Below, piece after piece: positions 33,973 to 46,589 of a stretch of 64,000 bases of DNA. Source of the DNA: Dolomedes plantarius (lineage: Eukaryota > Arthropoda > Arachnida > Araneae > Dolomedidae); assembly GCA_907164885.2 (NCBI GenBank), contig OU015493.1, positions 54,609,802 through 54,673,801 of the forward strand, given 5' to 3'. Each line of letters begins with the position of its first letter. Within the stretch, counting starts at the first letter, position 1. The notes below the pieces were generated by a model. That model was not told where the DNA came from and ran no database searches. It saw only the letters and a program-made list of their open reading frames with translations. The position numbers were made by a program, and so were the translations under genes.

Positions 33973-35280
33973 CAGAAGGTCGTTTGCACTTTATGGAAAC
34001 GATTTTGTCATTTATTTTTTTCGTTTGCATTTTCAGATAAAAATCTGGCAACTTCAGAATAATCATCTGCTACAGTTTTGTTTTGATTGGAATGTAAAAT
34101 AAAAGATTTATTTTGAAAATGGCTCTTAAAATTGATAGATGGCTCGAAGGTTACGTAACTGCGCTTTCCGAAGAGAAATATTCGTATCAACAAATTATAA
34201 AGCTGTGTAAAAATCGCAGTTATGGCATTTCAAAAATAGATATTTATAATATAGATTAAATTTGAAAGGCAAAAACGTCTAACTGAAAGTACAAATGAAA
34301 GCATGACCACGAAACCTCATCCTAAAACTATTCGGACGCAAATAAATATCAAGAAAGTGAAGACTCTGATCCTAAAGAAAATTCCTCCCGACTCAAAGAT
34401 CCATTGCATCGAAGCTAGGAATGTCTTCTGGCACTGTAAGTAAAATCATTCATAAAGATTTGAAGTTAAAAAAGATGTTTAAACCTAAAGTTAATCTGCC
34501 TTAACCAAAGTATATTGCTGAAAGAAAAACAAATTGTAGACAATTATCTGAAAAACACCTAGCTGCTGAAAAATGGAAATTTGTGGTAACACTCGATGAG
34601 GCATGGGTGGATTTAAGTGACTGCAATAAAAAAAGATCAATTTTCTATTCTTCAACTGACGGTAATGACCGTACCAAATCGCTTCGCCAGTGTACAGAAT
34701 TGTTCCCAAAGGGATTCATGATAGTTGCAAGATTTTATTACAACGGCAAAATAAAAAATATAAAAAGTCTCAAGTAAAGCCAAAATTAATTCACTCTGCT
34801 ATCAGAAGAATATTATAGAACCAATTTTTGTAGAAGAAATTCTAGCTTGATATAGAAAGGACATTGATAAAGTTGAACTTCATATAGACAACGTATCTAG
34901 TCACAAGTCTAAGTCAACTGCCGCTTATTTAGCAAAGAAAGAATCAGAAACAGGAATAAAGTGTATCTCATTTAATGAAATACCCGTAAAATCACTTTAT
35001 GCTTCTCCAATGGACTTTTGCACTTTCGGTTTATTAAACCAAGCCTTAACAAAACGGTATCCAAGAACACTGAACAGACTTTGGAAAACGGTCCAAGAGG
35101 AATGAGGTAAAACTGGCATGACAGTGCTAAGAAAACGTTTACTTTCGTGGAAAATTCGAGCTAGAATCTATTGTCAAGAACCATGGCTATCAGACAGAAT
35201 CAAATCTCCGCAAAAATACGGCATTTATGCATAAAACCTAACTATCAAAATCGTTTCCATAAAGTGTGAACGACCTTCTG
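33973..35280 (+). mobile_element. Mariner-family (DD41D-like) element, degraded
   Basis: Ends CAGAAGGTCGTTTGCACTTT and the inverted right end CAGAAGGTCGTTCACACTTT form TIRs of about 34 bp with few mismatches. TA follows the right end and CA (probably mutated TA) precedes the left. The 1.3-kb length is standard for mariner-like elements. It encodes a broken transposase in + orientation. Confidence 0.85.
34120..35234 (+). pseudogene. Mariner-like transposase, D..D41D, multiply broken
   Basis: The start MALKIDRWLEGYVTALSEEK reads as a helix-turn-helix-like N-terminus and ends at an early stop after IYNID. Later pieces in changing frames include VVTLDEAWVDLSDCNKKRS (first Asp), HIDNVSSHKSKSTAAYLAKK (second Asp) and SLYASPMDFCTFGLLNQALTKRYP (third Asp), ending KSPQKYGIYA near the right TIR. 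I count 41 residues between the second and third Asp, which places it with DD41D-type mariner relatives rather than DD34D mariner or DD34E Tc1. Stops and frameshifts make it non-functional. Confidence 0.75.
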
Positions 35281-35282
35281 TA

Positions 35283-38200
35283 GATGCAGAATTCTGGGTA
35301 TTTGGGTTTTTCTTCAATAGTTTTTTTCTTTCGCCAAAGGAGACACGATCTTTTTCGGTACTTTTGTTTTCATTTAAATTAAGAAGTGTGGTCATATTGA
35401 TAAATAATGTAAACATAAAACAAATGGACTTTCAGAAACATATGACAATGCGAATAAATAATAAAACTGACACTACTGAAGTAGTGTTTTCAATTATCGA
35501 TTTGTCTTTTATTGCATGTATTGTACAGAGTCGATAATTATCAGAGTTTCGGCAAGTTCAGTTTTTGGATTTATGCAAAGCATTTCCTACATGTACTATT
35601 TTTTAAAGAATTTTGTTTTTATTTTGGATATAAGTGGGCATTTGTAGCGTGGACCTGTGGAATTTTTATGGGTTTCAGAAACATGACTAGAAGAATATGT
35701 TTTAATGCTTCCATTTCTTCAATCTGCATCTGCATGTTTCGCAGACTTCGTTTGGTCGTTATTCTGAATAAATTTTATACCTGATAAGGGAATTTATTTT
35801 ATACATATTTTTAATTTTCCTGATATAATTGGTCTAATCGGCTTAAGGATGGTTTTGCCCTTTACATTGTTACGATGATTACATTAATGAGATCTTCTAA
35901 TGAAAAGTCCCATGCAACTAATTTTTTCAATACTTTATGAAATTTTCCCATTTTCCTCTATTTGGATAGGGAAAAATCTCGTCAAACTCCAATTTCATCC
36001 TCTCTGAAATATCTTCTCATAACTTGATTCTTGTTAGCCATATTTTTGGACAGTTTAAAAGTTAAAGAAAAACGTGAAAGGTGGTTTGCTTAGTCGCAAA
36101 TTTATAACTTGGAAAATAGACACGAGTTTAAACGTTTCAGACTATACAGCAACTTACGGCAGTTGATATTCCAATAGGTATTATTTTTGAAATTTCCTTT
36201 CAATTGTTAACTGCAGATGTGTATTCCTCCCCATCTGTCTCTTTTAAACACTGACTTTTCTTAAGGTAAACCATTAGACATCGGCAGAAAGAAAAACCTC
36301 ATCGAGTCTCTCTTCGGAGCAAATGCCGATATTTGTCTAAAAGTGGGGATGTTTAGTGACCATCTCCTCCTCAACACATCCCGAGGAAGGATTTCCCAAG
36401 GAAGGGATCCCGTTGACCTTTGCTTTTGTCGCTTTCCACCCCTCATGAAAAAAGAACTCTTTCCGAATGATCAATTTCTCAGGTATCATTTATCCGGAGG
36501 AAACCTATACCTGACACATGGTATCTTATTTGATCATGCGTAGTGCATCTTGAAACGCCAATCCATAGGATGTTGTTCTAGAATCCAGGAGAGGTGTTTA
36601 TTGGACCAATCAACTCACAGTTAAGTGCTCCGTCACACAGAAGTAACACGTAATGCTCCGTCACACGTAATGCAAGATTTAGGACCAGTCGCTCTAATAT
36701 GGAAACCCCTTATTGTGGTGTACTGTGCGAATGGTGTGCAGTAATACAATCTGTCCAGCAATTAAATTCACTAGTGCTCTCAGTTTTTCTGGAGTAATGC
36801 TTCGATTAGATGTTACCGTATTTCTTTGACATCTTTTTTTGGTGTTCTTGTAAATTGTCGGTGTTTGGGTGACATTATTTAGCGATACAGTGTATTAAAA
36901 ACCGTTGGTACGATTATCTTTAAATGTTCTGTATTGCTCTGATATAAATACCAGTAATGTAGCATCTGACAACAATACATTACTTAAAGACTGGGCTTAT
37001 AAAATTATGAATCAAAATATAACCGGCATTAAACATTCTAATCAAGAAAAAAATTATTAGATAATGATAAACGAATTACTGTTTTGAACAGTAAATAGTT
37101 TGTAAACATTACATCAAACACTTAAAAAATAGGGCATTTGCCGAGTTTTTTCATTGTATACTGGATCTGTTAGTATTTTGCTATTTTTTTTTCCAATTTT
37201 CGGAATTTCACAATTGTTGCCATAGAATGATTAAGGTGCTGCTAGCAAAAGGTAAAAAATAATCTTGTATTTAGTATTTTTAAGGTTTTATACTCAGATG
37301 TACATACATAAAATTTTATTGGTATATGGATTAACTCCGATTTAATGTTTCACCATATTTCTGCTTTTTGATTGAATTAAATCCGTAAATGATAAAAAAC
37401 CTAAATATGATAACATAATATATTCCAGTCAACCGCTACTGAAATTCCATATCTAGTTAGAAGATCCGAAATGAATGTAAATCAATGCCTTTTTGTAAGA
37501 TATGGAACAAAAAAGGATATATAGTACAATTTGTCATCAACTATACATGACAAAACAGACTTTCAGTAGCAATTACCAAATTCTTTATTACTTATGATTA
37601 CATACATTTTTAGTAACAATATAAACAAAAAACAAGTTTTCTTTGAGATTCAAAAATAGTAATTCATTACACAGTTTAATTTCTAACATAAGCTGCACAT
37701 TATTTTTAACACTGTAGAGGAAACAAAATGATCTCTTTTTTAAAGAAAATGAAAGTAGGGTCAATTATATTCTAGTCACATAACACATTTTGCATTTTCT
37801 CCAAACAGTGCTCTCACTAGGTTTCTCCGCAGCGTTTTGATTAGCTTTCTTCGTACGAAATGAATAAACCATTACACGTGTTTTCTTTCCATGAGATGAG
37901 AGTTAAAAATAAGATATACTCTCTGTAAACAAGTCAACAGAAATGACTTTAATTTTGAGAAGGAATCAAATGTTTCCTGTTATATTGTGCTTCAGAGAAT
38001 AATTTCTCCATACTTGCTTTCTACTTCATATTTTGTTTACTAAAAGTTTGCTTTTAATTTTTAAATAGTCTGTAGAGTGTTTATACTGGATTACCACTTA
38101 CCTTGAGAGCTTTTCTAAAGAAATTTAAGGTTCCATAATTAATGTCTTTTCTAGCGCTACCAGAATATTTTAGCTGTTATATTATGGGGCCATTTACATT

Positions 38201-39418
38201 CGAAAGAAATCCTTGGGAAATAAAACAGTGGCAAATATTGAAGACAATAGCTTGAAACATATGAAGGTAAATTAGCCTGCTAAGGGAGAATTTTTTTAAA
38301 CGATAAATAACATTTAATTTTTATTTAATTAAGTTCTGTTCCTTTTAAATTAGCACCAATTTGCAAAGAAAAAAATTGATTTAACGAAATATGAAAATTT
38401 GTCACTTAACGTTGTTAATAAATAATGAGTGAAAACCTTTCATAAATTCAAAGAATCCTGGCTCTTTAGATAATACAAAATTAGGACGAATTTGTCTTAC
38501 AAAACGTTTGTCGTGACATGTTGCAGGATATCCAGTTAAATTTTTTGTGACCTGTTCATTCTATCCTGATATTATAAATAACTCTATTCCTGCAGTTAGG
38601 TGGCGGCTTACACCCAGAATTAGAACTACGTACATAATCACATTTTTCCTTAATATTAGACGATATGGTCGGAATACTTGTATATTTCGTATCTAATAAT
38701 GTTTCTAAATCTTCAATGTTCGATGTTACATTATTTCATCTCTCTGAAATGAATTCAAAGTTTTGCGTCTATCGTTTTTTCTCTCCTGTTATGCCCTGGA
38801 TACATCACTCATTAAATGAATCTCATATTTTCTTGCTTAAATGCCTATCACATAATAAACTAAAATGAGAAAAAATACTACTCGAAAGGATAAATATCTG
38901 TGTACGTTTATTAAATTCTTTTCCAGTATAATTATTAATATTATTACAAATTTTCATATCACTAAACTGTCAAGTGTATTACGAAAATCATTGTTGGCAT
39001 ACAAGATTTTGGTTTTTCTTGTTCAAGAATACCTAATTGATACTTCCTTAAAATATGTTTTAAAATTTTTCTGAAAATAATTTTTATTAAAAATAAACAT
39101 ACACGTATCAGTGTATTTCGTGGCATTAAGAGTAATTTTTAAACAATACAATCTCCTTTATTTTTGGCCAACAGAAATTTGTAGCCAAAATAATTGCAGC
39201 ATTTTCTTATTATCTTGAGCCTAACAATAATCACGTGTTTAGTTCAATATTCATGTATAAAAGATTTTAAACAATTATAATATCTTTTGAATGTTGAGCA
39301 TATCTCCAGAATCTATGGGAATAGAATTTGTTTCAATATGATACTGCTAAGAAACGTTCTCCATGACAAAGCTAATTATGTAAAAAAATACAAACGCCAC
39401 TTTGTTTTATTAATTATA
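35283..39418. other. 4-kb spacer, no gene recognised
   Basis: A GC-richer patch at 36260-36545 carries open frames on both strands (plus 36343-36543, minus 36261-36446), but neither shows a known motif or splice context. Frames at 35512-35784, 38665-38868 and 38865-39074 are AT-rich and look like chance. No TIR pair was found in this stretch. Confidence 0.5.
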
Positions 39419-40566
39419 TAGAGTGATTCACTAAGAATAGGCCCCGAATAATATATAACAATTCTCACTAGGACGAAGCAATCAGAACGAAACAACATAC
39501 AGTGTGCTCCTTAGTAGAAGGTTCATAAATCATGTGGTTATAGTATGAAGCGTGGTTCGATTTGTCCGATTAGATTGTCCGATAACTCGCAAAGACCCAT
39601 ATGGGTAGCTGAAAATTCATTTGCCACCCACCAAACACAGCTCCATGATCCAAAAGTGGGCGTTTGGTGTGCAAAGTGTCGGTTGCGTATCATAGGCCCC
39701 ACTTTCTTTCACACCGATGTGTACATAGACATTTTTGAACAGTTCGTGAATCAACTGAATGATTGTGAGTTGACGGAGGTTACTTCGAGCAACATGGAGA
39801 GACGTGTCTCACACCGGAAAGGAGCATGGTGGAAATTGAATCTTTCATCGGCAAAAGGGAAAATTAAAAGAGATTTTGGGCCACTACGGTCGCCAGATCT
39901 GACACCACTAAACCTCTTCCTTTGGGAAAAGCCTATAGGAACAAGCCTTACACTGTGGAAGATTCGAAAGCAAACATCCAATCTTAAATTGCTGGTATTC
40001 CCCGCTATATCCATGCCATTACGTTCAGGAACTTGGAGAGCTGCATCGAAACGTGTCTGGCACAAAAACTAAAATCTTTTCCAGCCTAGCATGTAATGCA
40101 GTAGATTACACATGGGTTGTTGTTGGTTAATCCATTAATCCACCATTATCAGAGTTTCGAGGTTTATGAAGTATCTACTATTCGAGAAAAAAATACTGCC
40201 GTTCTAATTTTGATAAAATAAACTAAGTTTTATTAAGAATCTAACTTCTAAAATGTATAATCAAATAAACATATCCTTCAATCAAATAAACATAACCCGT
40301 CTGCCAGGCAAAATCATTAAGCAACGTTGAAAAAGACTCACCAGTGAATTTGGTAGAACGTAGTTGTTGACTTATTCTCATTTGCAGTCCCGCACCTGGT
40401 AACTACATCCCTGGCTGAGAGGAGGGAAAAATTGGAATTCTGAATCTGAATAAGATAAATTGCTACATGGTTCAAGGTATGTAGCGTATTTTTTTGGTTC
40501 ACACTGTTTCATCCTGAGAGTTAATTGAAAATACTCGTAGCCTCGTACGAGAGAATCACTCTATGC
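39419..40566 (+). mobile_element. Mariner-like element, short TIRs, degraded
   Basis: TATAGAGTGATTC at the left and GAATCACTCTATG at the right make short inverted ends around 1.15 kb. They bracket a + strand transposase remnant. Size and the transposase class agree with the IS630-Tc1-mariner superfamily. Because only about 12 bp of TIR match, the exact ends are approximate. Confidence 0.6.
39545..40072 (+). pseudogene. Mariner-like transposase remnant
   Basis: The frame contains IWVAENSFATHQTQLHDPKV and GVWCAKCRLRIIGPTFF, like the GVWCAxSxxRIxGPxFF strand region after the first catalytic Asp. It continues with IFEQFVNQLNDCELT and LRSPDLTPLNLFLW, the region of the third catalytic Asp (here the second D of PxDFFLW is N). 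The FQQDGA block with the second catalytic Asp is lost in the VTSSNMERRVS stretch. The 175-codon frame thus represents a decayed mid-to-C-terminal part. It is of the same family as the fragment at 7121-7350. Confidence 0.65.
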
Positions 40567-40590
40567 AATTAATAATCAAAGAAAATATAT

Positions 40591-41203
40591 TGTACCAACT
40601 TCGTGGTACGGGTAAAATTAAAATCTACAAGTGAATTTCAAATACAACAGAAATAAATCATGCCAGTTACCACAAATTGAGAAACAGAGGAAATTTATAT
40701 AAACAGCAAAACATAGATAACATAGAATCTTCTTTTACACAAGTAACAGCAGTAGAGGACAATATTACTGCAAATCTTCGCTGAAATTAACCATCCTCAG
40801 CACCTACACATTCCACTCTTACAGCAGGAATCTCAAGTTTTAGAACACATACAATAATACAATTATTATAGCACTTAATAGTAAACTTATACGACCTTTT
40901 TCACCAAAGATCCGTAGAACCCTATTCCAAGAAAATACCTCTCTCTACACCGAGAGAACTTGAACTTCCCAAGAAAACGCACACCTGGCTCTTCAAGTAC
41001 TACGCTTAAACTCAATTACTGTTCTAAAACCCTATTAATCTCGTACAACAAAAACCCGCGTTGCCACACTACACAACCAAACGATTTTCCAACAATCAAC
41101 CTAATATCCAGATTTATCACTTACTCCTTGGTTTTAATTCCACAACTCCCGAAACATCGCACTTTGGCGATAAAACGCCAAATTGGCTCCCAAACATGTA
41201 ACA
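40591..41203. repeat. Candidate solo LTR, 613 bp
   Basis: The stretch starts TGTACC and ends GTAACA (TGT...ACA) and is flanked by ATAT on both sides (40587-40590, 41204-41207), compatible with a 4-bp duplication. Its composition (CpG and C-rich on the plus strand, with AATAAA near 40652) differs from its neighbours. In AT-rich DNA a 4-bp ATAT match is weak evidence. Confidence 0.35.
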
Positions 41204-41392
41204 ATATCTTTTTAGGTAAGCATACTTTAATTTTTTATTCACTGATTTTACGGATTACTTACTTCATAGAAATCATTAAAGTACATAAAGCCCCGCACAG
41301 TGTTTTTACTGCTATCGAAGTACGACATATTATATTCTGTACGTGAATTGAAATGCCCACTTACCCTTACTTTTCTGTATGTGTCATCTTAA

Positions 41393-42384
41393 GGGGTTGG
41401 TGGAAATTACAAAGCGATTCTTGAAATTTTTACCTCAGAGATATGAAAGTTTGCATATATATTCATTAAAATATAATTACATCAAGCACCTTATAAAATT
41501 TTATAAATAAGATAATTTTATTTTTGTATTTAAAAAATTGAAATTATTATTCTTTTTTAAAAGGCTCCTTGCGATCCAATTTTTAACTCTCCCCCTTAAT
41601 TTTGCATTGATATTACTTATAAATACATTTTGAATCGAGTTATGTATTACTTTGTGCTTTCGTTGAATAGTTAATTTTTAGGAAATATTTTTATGCTTGT
41701 ACTCTGAATTTTCGTGAAATTTTTGTATTTTTGTATACTTAAGTTAAACTTTGATAATCTGAATGATGTCTAAACCTGAAATGGATACACAACTTTATTT
41801 TAACGTATTAGGGGAACAAGTTTTATAAATTTTGTAAAATTTCGTCAAAAATTATGACGCGAGGAGCATTTCAAAGACTTACAAATCTGGAAATTCCCCA
41901 CTTCGAGAAAAAGCCATTTAACCCTTTGAGGGGCGCCATTTGCACAGTGCAAACGCCTAAAACTAGTCTTCTTTTTCACTTCAATTCAATGTATTCCAGT
42001 TAAATGAGCAGAAAAATGAGCAGGTTAGTACTGCCATCTGTTATCAGTTTAAAGAGGTAAGAATATTTTGAAACCTTTAATTGGAAAATTTTCAAGATTC
42101 TTTAGGTTATAAAAAATCGGTAAAAAATCTGCAACATGCAAACGCAGGAGGTTGTTGCCCATGAAAGGGTTAAAAGATGTTTTTTCACCTGCGTTTAATA
42201 CTTACCTTTCTAAAGCCACCAAGTTTTCATTTTACTTTTGACTACATTTTTTAATGATTTTATTCTAATGCATTAATTCCATGCATTTTATTCCAATATT
42301 TATATATTTTTGAAATATTAATACAACCCAAGAAATATTCCAATTTTTGGTCGATTTTTGGTGATTTAAAAGTCCACCATCCCC
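41393..42384. mobile_element. TTAA-flanked non-autonomous element, 992 bp
   Basis: TTAA lies at 41389-41392 and 42385-42388. The ends GGGGTTGGTGGA and (inverted) GGGGATGGTGGA differ at one base. There is no coding content. A smaller TTAA element (41922-42169) is inserted in it. TTAA targeting suggests a piggyBac-like or Sola3-like transposase source. Confidence 0.65.
41922..42169. mobile_element. piggyBac-type MITE, 248 bp, nested
   Basis: Ends CCCTTTGAGGGGC and (inverted) CCCTTTCATGGGC are flanked by TTAA at 41918-41921 and 42170-42173. A subterminal inverted pair GCAAACGC occurs near both ends. CCCTTT ends plus TTAA are the piggyBac signature. Confidence 0.8.
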
Positions 42385-42757
42385 TTAAGTGTAATTTAAA
42401 TTTGTAAAACATATTGAATTTTTGTGGGACAGGTATGGTTAGCATTACTAAATTTAATGTGGCGTGATGTGCTTTGACAAAACCGCAAAATGGGACATGT
42501 AAGTCGCTGAGTACTGATTAATGAATTAAGAGAGACGATGCACTCTGCTTAGCATATAGCGTGGCTTGCACGGTCCTATAATACATTGTAATTCTTGAAA
42601 ATATTATTTGTAAAACACTCCTAGTCGTGATAATCAAATGTGTTTTAACAGTGAGAACATTAGATTGATTTTTATTTTTCAGGCTACTGGAGTCTAACAT
42701 GTTACGCCCTCATGGTCTTTGTGTAAGACTAATATATACCTACATAATTATTCTACA
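42385..42757. other. AT-rich spacer
   Basis: Nothing recognised apart from the TTAA of the preceding element. Confidence 0.5.
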
Positions 42758-43531
42758 CTAGTTGAAAACCCGTACTTCGCTAGGGAGTACATTCAAATTA
42801 AATACAACCGTCAATGTATGCAATTAATGACAAAAATATGTATAAATATATTTATAATAAATACAATGATCAATGTATGCAATTGATGCCAAAAAAAATG
42901 AAAAAACGTAGTTATAAAAAATCGAAACGGATATTTTAATAGAGAAATTAATGTGGAAGAAAATATTCAAATTAAATCTAATAGAACATACTTAAGAATA
43001 TAGTACAGTTAATACAGTACAGTTTGAGGAACATTTCTTTGACTGTATGTTAATATTTTTTTGGATAATGTCCAATCGTCTGCCGCATTAGCAATAAAAA
43101 ACTTTTTTTGGGGTCAATTTCGTTGTTATGCACTTGACGCAAAATTAAAAGAAAAGATACCACGTGATCAGCATTTAACAAATTAAATTAAGAAAATTAT
43201 TCTTTAAAAATTCGTCAAAAATCTAAACATGAAGGTAGAGATTCGAAAAAGCTTTCATTTTAAAGGAATTTTTATGATCTTTCTCGTGATGTTAATTGTA
43301 TAACCATCGGATTATTATTTAAAATGCAAACTTTAAAGAATGTTACAAAAACAGCTTAAAAATTTAATTGAAAGAAATCTAAGAAGAATTTTTCAAAAAT
43401 CTCTCTTAGTGCACCCCTACACTCTAAGAAGAATAGCCATGCAAAATTTAAGTTCTTTATGTCCAGCGCTTTGGTCTGTGCGTCATATGTCAGTCAGTCA
43501 TTCAGTTACGGAACTGTTTTATATATATAGA
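42758..43531 (-). mobile_element. Non-autonomous Helitron (family 1), intact ends
   Basis: On the minus strand it begins TCTATATATATAAAACAG after an A and ends GTACGGGTTTTCAACTAG before a T, 774 bp. A hairpin built on the CCGTAGCGAAGCACGG-type sequence (mutated here) lies about 10 nt before CTAG. It aligns with the copies at 30414, 46739 and 55209. No Rep/helicase ORF, so it is non-autonomous. Confidence 0.8.
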
Positions 43532-46500
43532 TAATAAACACACGCCATTCTATCGTAGACAGAATGATTTTCCAATTTGAAGAGTTTTAAAGTAATTATT
43601 AATGACTGACTAAAAACTAACGGAGGAAAATAAGAAAAAAAATTAAAAGTATAAAAATTGGTAAATATAGATGCAATTTCACCGATTAGTATTTAAATCC
43701 ATCACATACGCATGTTATAAAATTATCTTGTAAAATACCTATCTTATTCATTTGTTTACCCTACCCTACTCCTTGGTCAGGAGCAAGACGAGGAAATGTG
43801 AGTAATTATCCAAATTTAACGGAGTAACTCCATATTCATGAAATACAGTTTTCCATAAATATAACTCACTTTATATTTTCACCAAGATCTAGGTTTGACA
43901 TTTTCCATATTAACCCCATTAGATGCTTTATCCAATATGAATAAATCATTGATAGGTTTCCTTTAATTATGAAAGAAAAAAAAATAATAGTGCCTGCTCA
44001 GAAATGTGATACTTTCCAGACACATAACATTTAATATGCAACAGAATCGCAGAGACCCAAGTACGTGAGGGAATTAATTCTATCTTTCATATGTTTAATT
44101 TAACTGCGTTATGCCTTGTGCATGAAATCTATTGCTTTCTACTTGAGAAAGTAGCAAAGATTAATTCGTCCTGATTTGGAATCACTGTGTATGTAATCAT
44201 TACAGAGAGACTCGTGTTTTCTTTAACTGAATTTATTTTCCTCATGATTAATGCCGAGCAGTATTAATTAAGAATCTGTTTTCTCTAGAAAATTCTAATT
44301 ACTCATTTCTATACCCAATTTGTATCTAAAACATTAAAAACAAGCAACTAAATCATTAATGTGTCAGTGTTGAGTCATTTTTTTCAAAAACTAGTATCAA
44401 AACATCCTTTAAATGTAAATATCGTGTCACTTATTCCCGAAGTCTGCGACATAGTTTCAAGAATTGAAATAGCTTTCAATGTATATCATCTGATGCAACT
44501 TCAAAATACGCCTGATGCAACTTTGCAACTTTGACGCCTGGTGTAACTTTAAAATATAAACCAAACCAGTCTGAGTATTTTGATCTCATACCTTTAATTC
44601 GTGGTTTAATATTCTCCTGATATCCGTGTTCAGCTAAACACGAGTTTGTTTATTCCGTTGTCGTTTGTGAACCTTTGAAAAAATACTTTATTTTAACAAC
44701 AGTGTTGATTCTTAAGAACGTCAAATATCTTAGTTGGAAATATTATACTCTGGGCTTGCCCACTAAGGTATGATCAACTGCGAATGCATTATAAATTTCT
44801 GGGGTTAAGTTTCCATTGCTCAAACTATTCATCTTAGCAAATTTCACTATCATAATCCATATTTCCTTGATAAACAGCATGCTTGTAATGGGACATATTT
44901 TCAAAGGATTTTGCTGCTTTTCTGGGTCAGATGTTTATAACTGAAGAAATAACCTTGCTTCGCCAAGATTAGAAATCTCACTGATTCTGCTAAAACCTTT
45001 CTTGATAATGTTATCTCTTGCTGTTCCCGTAGATATATTCTGTCCACCTATCGAAGCTCAGTTTGGCAAACTACGATGAACTTCAGTGTATAAGGGTTGT
45101 AGGAAAAAGTAAGAAAATTTAGAATTTTCTATGTAGGAATCCTTTCATTGGGAAAAGTATACTTTTTACTGATTATTTTTTGTCATTGTCGCTTTTTAAC
45201 TCGAATCGCTTAATTTACTCTAAAATCGTGTGTCTACAGGTGGTAAGATAACAACGTCATTCGAGTTCTTAACTCTTCAATTTATTACTGAATTGAAAGC
45301 CTTATTTGAATAGTTGTCCAACTCTATTCTTGTTCATTTTAAGATACATAGTCTTAAATTCTAACGAGTGCTTAGAAATGACTGGTGAAGTCTGATTTGT
45401 AATGCCCTCTGTTGGCAGGAGAAATAAGCTGGAGGTGTACCAGTTTAAAAGTAAGATAGAAATGACTTGTATGAACATGAAAGTGAGGCTAACTCCATAA
45501 AAAAGTGGAGTTAGATCACTATTCAAAGAAGTCAATTATCCATTGACTATACATAGCCATAGATAAAGGTATAAGCTTAAAAAATGACTTTATTTTTTTC
45601 TTTTGCTTTCGACGTCCAAAACTCTCTTTAGCTAGGAATTCAGTGAGTAATTGCTATATGGAGTACTTTGTGGGATTGCCGAGAATCTTACATAAGTTAA
45701 AATTTTCGTAAGTTTAGCTGTACGGTCAAGCCTGTCCGTACTCATTGATTTTGTCAGGAAAGTTTTAACTTCAAGTGTTTAAATGAAAAAAATAACTTAC
45801 ATGTCTAAATTATTTTCAAGGCTAATTTTGAAATTGGATGGATAATATGTTTAAGAAGATATGACAAGCGGGCTTGCGTCGCTGTGAATTGTTCATTACA
45901 GGTCTCCTAAAACAGATATTTGCCTCTATACTTATGTGAGTAAATTCTCTTCATGGGAAACATTTTACAGTAAAATAACACTGATACAATACGGTGAGCA
46001 GTATTGAAAAATATTTGAAAATAATGGGTTTCATTCCTCTCTAATTATATCACGCTATCATGTAATAACGCAATTTATATTTGAGCTTATTCAGGTGAAG
46101 AAATCAATCTCATATTATATTCCATTCACATATTGCATTTTAAAGCCTCAGAAAACAGTACTAGCAATCCTTCCCTAGCAGTTCCATTAAATTTTGTGAA
46201 CCAAATAAATAAATAAAATCCTAAAGCATCTTCTTTCTAGTGTCTGGGGAGAGAAAATATGACGCCTTTTCTCAATATATGATACCAACGAAAATGAAGT
46301 CGTTTAATATGCAAACGAATCACGAAAAATCCCAAAACGTGACTTGAATTCATGACCTCCTTCATGAAGATTTCATCTCGTGTCCGCAAAATGTATTAAT
46401 TCCTGAATGAAAGTAAATTTTAATAAGCTGTATGCAGGGGATTCTAAACCTGTTAGGAGTGAAAATATTCTGCTTCCTATTATTTTAGCAGTCTAATTCG

Positions 46501-46589
46501 GAGTAATGTTTTTAATTTGGCCATCATTTCCCTGTTGTAGAATGCTTTCACAAGGCTAAAGAGCCATAATCCTAAATCTGAAATGTTTT
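43532..46589. other. 3-kb spacer, no gene recognised
   Basis: Contains a short local repetition of 'gatgcaactt' at 44491-44540. The minus-strand frame 45302-45535 has no motif. No repeat ends identified. Confidence 0.5.
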
